This document shows positions 8,617 through 10,806 of a stretch of DNA of 10,806 nt, one piece after another. The number at the start of each line of letters is the position of its first letter. The first letter of the stretch is position 1. A program made the position numbers and the translations under genes. Below the pieces are notes generated by a model, which worked only from the letters and a program-made list of their open reading frames with translations, was not told the origin of the DNA and did not search any database. Origin of the DNA: Mesorhizobium sp. (GTDB lineage Bacteria > Pseudomonadota > Alphaproteobacteria > Rhizobiales > Rhizobiaceae); NCBI GenBank assembly GCA_030698645.1, contig JAUYMV010000082.1, forward strand, positions 1 through 10,806, given 5' to 3'.

Positions 8617-8645
8617 CGGGTAGGCAGAGTTGCCAATCCTGTCAA
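8617..8645 (-). promoter_or_regulatory. Candidate sigma-70 promoter of the rhamnose operon
   Basis: Read on the minus strand, a perfect -35 box TTGACA (8645-8640) is followed by a 17-base spacer and TACCCG (8622-8617) as a poor -10. The spacing is ideal and the site lies about 105 bases before rfbA, in the gap after the methyltransferase gene. Housekeeping promoters in alphaproteobacteria often have weak -10 boxes. This is inferred from sequence only. Confidence 0.4.
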
Positions 8646-8646
8646 C

Positions 8647-8690
8647 CCCGGGACAGGGTGCGCGGCTTGCCGGGACCCGGGCGACGCACC
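8647..8690. repeat. Direct repeats and nested palindrome upstream of the rfbA promoter
   Basis: CCGGGAC occurs at 8648-8654 and again at 8670-8676, a 22-base period. The second copy is part of the odd palindrome CCGGGACCCGG (8670-8680), and CCCGGG is at 8647-8652. The palindrome is enclosed by the inverted pair GGTGCG (8657-8662) and CGCACC (8685-8690). No T-tract follows on either strand, so a rho-independent terminator is not supported. A regulator site or an RNA fold after the methyltransferase gene is possible. Confidence 0.4.
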
Positions 8691-8707
8691 AGGCACGACC
8701 CATGGCG

Positions 8708-9532
8708 TCACTTCTGGGCGCAGAGCACGAACACACCCGAGACGTGCTGCGCCAGACATCCGTGGCGCTCCGAGGCGATGAAGCGCATGCCGGCCTTCGA
8801 GAAGCCTGCTTCCCGGCAGCGCCGCACGATCTCCCAGCCCGGGATTTCGAACACCAGCGATCCCTGGTCGCTCATCGGATTGCCGTGGTACTCCGGTTCC
8901 ATGATGTGTTCGACCTTGCCGTCGACCAGCCGGGATCGAATGACGGACTTCTCGTTCATGAACGCGAACGGCACGGTTCCGATGTGCCAGCCGCCCGGTT
9001 TGAGCACACGGCACAGCTCACGCAGCGAGGCGTCGATCGACGGGACGTGCTCCAGCACCTCGTTGGTCGACACCACATCGAATGTGTCGGACCTCAGCGT
9101 GAGAGCTTCCAGATCCTGGAATTCGATCGGATAGAGATTGGCAAGCTTCACCGGGTCGTCGGTATATTCCGAACCCAGGTATTTCGGGAAACGCCCACGC
9201 ATGCGCAACGCGAAGGCGGTGAGTCCTTCCGCCGCATAGATGCGCAGGTTCCAGACGTCCTTGGTGTCGACGACGGTCTCCATCGCCCGCATGACGGCTC
9301 GCACGCGCGAACTGATGCCGTCGAACGCCAGTCCCTCGCGCCAGTTGCCGTTCAGGTCCTCGATGTCCTGCGGCCTGGCCACCCTGCCGGTGATCGGCTC
9401 CACAAGTCCGTTCGCGAGGATGCGCCTGCCTGTCGCGTCACGCAGATCCTTGTCGAAGACCGTCGGGTTCTCCTTGGCCCACGCCAGCCATTCCTCCAGC
9501 GATTCGAAAGTCTGATCGATTTCATGGGTCAT
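8708..9532 (-). CDS. Class I SAM-dependent methyltransferase
   Basis: The product is 274 aa from ATG 9532. The second half of a Methyltransf_11-type domain is clear: FDVVSTNEVLEHV (151-163), RELCRVLKPGG (171-181) and a GTVPF strand. The region that should hold the glycine-rich SAM loop reads IYAAEGLTAFAL (98-109), lacking the usual GxGxG. It is followed by LGSEY (119-123), whose E122 suits the acidic residue that binds the SAM ribose. EPEYHGNP (212-219) is a conserved-looking feature after the core. The likely role is O-methylation of a sugar, perhaps a terminal or rhamnose residue, but the substrate is unknown. In-frame starts at ATG 9583 and TTG 9625 also exist. I prefer 9532 because GGAA precedes it by 5 bases and the protein reads naturally from there. 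It lies on the same strand as rfbA, 196 bases before it, and is divergent from the kinase gene. Confidence 0.88.
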   Translation of the reverse strand: MTHEIDQTFESLEEWLAWAKENPTVFDKDLRDATGRRILANGLVEPITGRVARPQDIEDLNGNWREGLAFDGISSRVRAVMRAMETVVDTKDVWNLRIYAAEGLTAFALRMRGRFPKYLGSEYTDDPVKLANLYPIEFQDLEALTLRSDTFDVVSTNEVLEHVPSIDASLRELCRVLKPGGWHIGTVPFAFMNEKSVIRSRLVDGKVEHIMEPEYHGNPMSDQGSLVFEIPGWEIVRRCREAGFSKAGMRFIASERHGCLAQHVSGVFVLCAQK

Positions 9533-9791
9533 GCGTTTTCCCGATGTTCCGGCGATGCGCGCATAGAGTTGGTTCCAGATCATGATCAGGCTAACGCTTC
9601 TTGAAACAGGAACGGCAATCCGCAAGCGTGGGCCTGCCTGCCGCCCGACCGCACCTGAATCTATGCCCGGTTTCTAGCGCCACGCGGGATGCCTTCGATG
9701 GCGATGTCCCATTCCCACATTGCATCTCCGGGCCGAATTGGCTAGCGGTGCCTTTCATCCGTCCGATGAATCCTGCGATGCACCGGCAGCC
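9533..9791. other. Divergent intergenic region between methyltransferase and kinase genes
   Basis: This 259-base region (208 bases if the methyltransferase starts at 9583) must hold the start signals of both divergent genes. I see no convincing sigma-70 pair on either strand. TTGAAA at 9601-9606 on the plus strand has no matching -10 at normal spacing. No tRNA, long repeat or terminator is visible. Confidence 0.5.
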
Positions 9792-10806
9792 ATGTCACAA
9801 TCAAGCTTTCGCAAAGTCAGAGCGCGCGCGCCTTTGCGATTGGGGCTGGCGGGCGGCGGCACCGATCTGTCTCCCTACTGCGACCAGTATGGCGGGGCCG
9901 TGCTCAACATCACCATCGATCGCTTCGCCTTTGCCTCGATTCTGCCGCGCGACGACGGGCGCATCGTCTTCGAGGCCGACGACGCGGATCTGCGCGAGGA
10001 GTTCGACGCGGACCAGTCCATGGCCGACGCGCGGCTGGTCCTCCATCGCGGCGTCTATGAGCGCATGGTGCGCGATTTCAACGGCGGCCGGCGCATTCCG
10101 ATGACCATCCGCACGACGGTCGACGCTCCGCCCGGTTCCGGCCTCGGCTCGTCGTCCGCGCTCGTCGTGGCGCTGGTGCATGCGATGCGCGTCGCCTTCG
10201 CGGCGCCGCTCGGCGACTACGACATCGCCCATCTCGCTTTCGAGATCGAGCGTATCGACCTTGGCCTGTCCGGCGGACGCCAGGATCACTACGCCGCCGC
10301 GTTCGGCGGCATCAACTATCTCGAATTCCTGCCCAGCGACCGCGTCATCGTCAATCCCCTGCGCGTGCCGGACGCCATCTGCAACGAACTCGAATCCTCG
10401 ATCATCGTCTGCTTCTCGGGAAAATCGCGCAGCTCGGCCGCGATTATCGACCTGCAGACGGACGGGCTCAAGGCTCAGGACAGCACCACGATCGAGGCCA
10501 TGCATCAATTGAAGCGCGATGCGACGGAGATGAAGCGGCGCCTGCTGGTCGGCGATATCGAGGGCATGGGCGAGATATTGTCGTCATCGTGGAAGGCCAA
10601 GCAGCGCACCGCGAGCGGCATTTCGACAGAGCGGATCAATGAACTGTTCGATCTCGCCATGGCGAACGGCGCGATCGCCGGCAAGGTGTCGGGCGCCGGG
10701 GGCGGCGGCTTCATGTTCTTCCTCGTCCATCCCGAAAGCCGGTTTCGTCTGCTCAAGGTCCTGAACGGCGCTGGCGCGGTATCGAGCCCGGTCAAGTTCA
10801 CCACCC
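9792..10806 (+). CDS. hddA: GHMP kinase, D-glycero-alpha-D-manno-heptose 7-phosphate kinase type; C-terminal end cut
   Basis: In all, 338 codons are seen, and the family is usually about 330-355 aa, so only the last few residues are missing. GHMP motifs are all present: RAPLRLGLAGGGTDLSPYC (12-30), the ATP-binding PPGSGLGSSSA (113-123), and KVSGAGGGGFMFF (298-310). LSGGRQD in the middle is typical of sugar kinases of this group. HddA phosphorylates C1 of D-glycero-D-manno-heptose 7-phosphate on the way to GDP-heptose for surface polysaccharide, but close relatives act on fucose or other sugars, so the substrate call is tentative. ATG 9792 is chosen because the conserved N-terminal motif starts 11 residues later, as in relatives; the ribosome site is weak. 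Partner genes (gmhA, gmhB, hddC) would be expected to the right of the window. It is transcribed away from the rhamnose operon. Confidence 0.85.
   Translation, partial: MSQSSFRKVRARAPLRLGLAGGGTDLSPYCDQYGGAVLNITIDRFAFASILPRDDGRIVFEADDADLREEFDADQSMADARLVLHRGVYERMVRDFNGGRRIPMTIRTTVDAPPGSGLGSSSALVVALVHAMRVAFAAPLGDYDIAHLAFEIERIDLGLSGGRQDHYAAAFGGINYLEFLPSDRVIVNPLRVPDAICNELESSIIVCFSGKSRSSAAIIDLQTDGLKAQDSTTIEAMHQLKRDATEMKRRLLVGDIEGMGEILSSSWKAKQRTASGISTERINELFDLAMANGAIAGKVSGAGGGGFMFFLVHPESRFRLLKVLNGAGAVSSPVKFTT

Noticed and set aside
8657..8690. Inverted repeat as a rho-independent terminator of the methyltransferase gene
   Set aside because: There is a 6-bp outer stem with a long interior and no T-tract on either strand. 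A regulatory site fits at least as well.
9601..10104. Plus-strand open frame of 167 codons over the start of the kinase
   Set aside because: It is out of frame with the kinase, whose GHMP motifs are intact from 9792. The first part of the frame is intergenic.

Overview
The window is a GC-rich stretch (low to mid 60s % GC by eye, strong G/C third-position bias) carrying a surface-polysaccharide locus. Protein style and codon use suggest an alphaproteobacterium, perhaps a Rhizobiales member. That assignment is inference, because there is no rRNA or other marker gene here.

Layout. Most genes lie on the minus strand, so the locus reads right to left. At 8708-9532 is a class I SAM-dependent methyltransferase. 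A 196-base gap with a candidate promoter follows. Next comes a tight run of the four dTDP-L-rhamnose genes in the order rfbA (7630-8511), rfbC (7061-7630), rfbB (5973-7043) and rfbD (5071-5976). Directly coupled to rfbD is a sulfotransferase fused to a long coiled coil (3002-5074). After 110 bases comes a very large multi-domain glycosyltransferase (2891 down to the left edge, where it is cut). It contains a GT4-like domain, a GT2 domain and the first half of a second GT4-like domain. On the plus strand, divergent from the methyltransferase, is a GHMP-family kinase of the HddA type (9792 to the right edge, missing only its last residues). There are no tRNA or rRNA genes, mobile elements or CRISPR arrays that I can see.

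How the genes fit together. RfbA, B, C and D together convert glucose-1-phosphate and dTTP into dTDP-L-rhamnose. The glycosyltransferase probably uses that or related sugar nucleotides to build an O-antigen, capsule or exopolysaccharide repeat. The HddA-type kinase points to a second activated sugar, a D-glycero-D-manno-heptose. The sulfotransferase and methyltransferase are candidates for decorating or capping the glycan. Start/stop overlaps (ATGA or TGATG) at rfbA/rfbC, rfbB/rfbD and rfbD/sulfotransferase suggest one translationally coupled operon.

The most interesting parts are the trimodular glycosyltransferase, the sulfotransferase-coiled-coil fusion coupled to rhamnose synthesis, and a repeat/palindrome cluster just upstream of the candidate operon promoter. 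The rhamnose genes themselves are ordinary.
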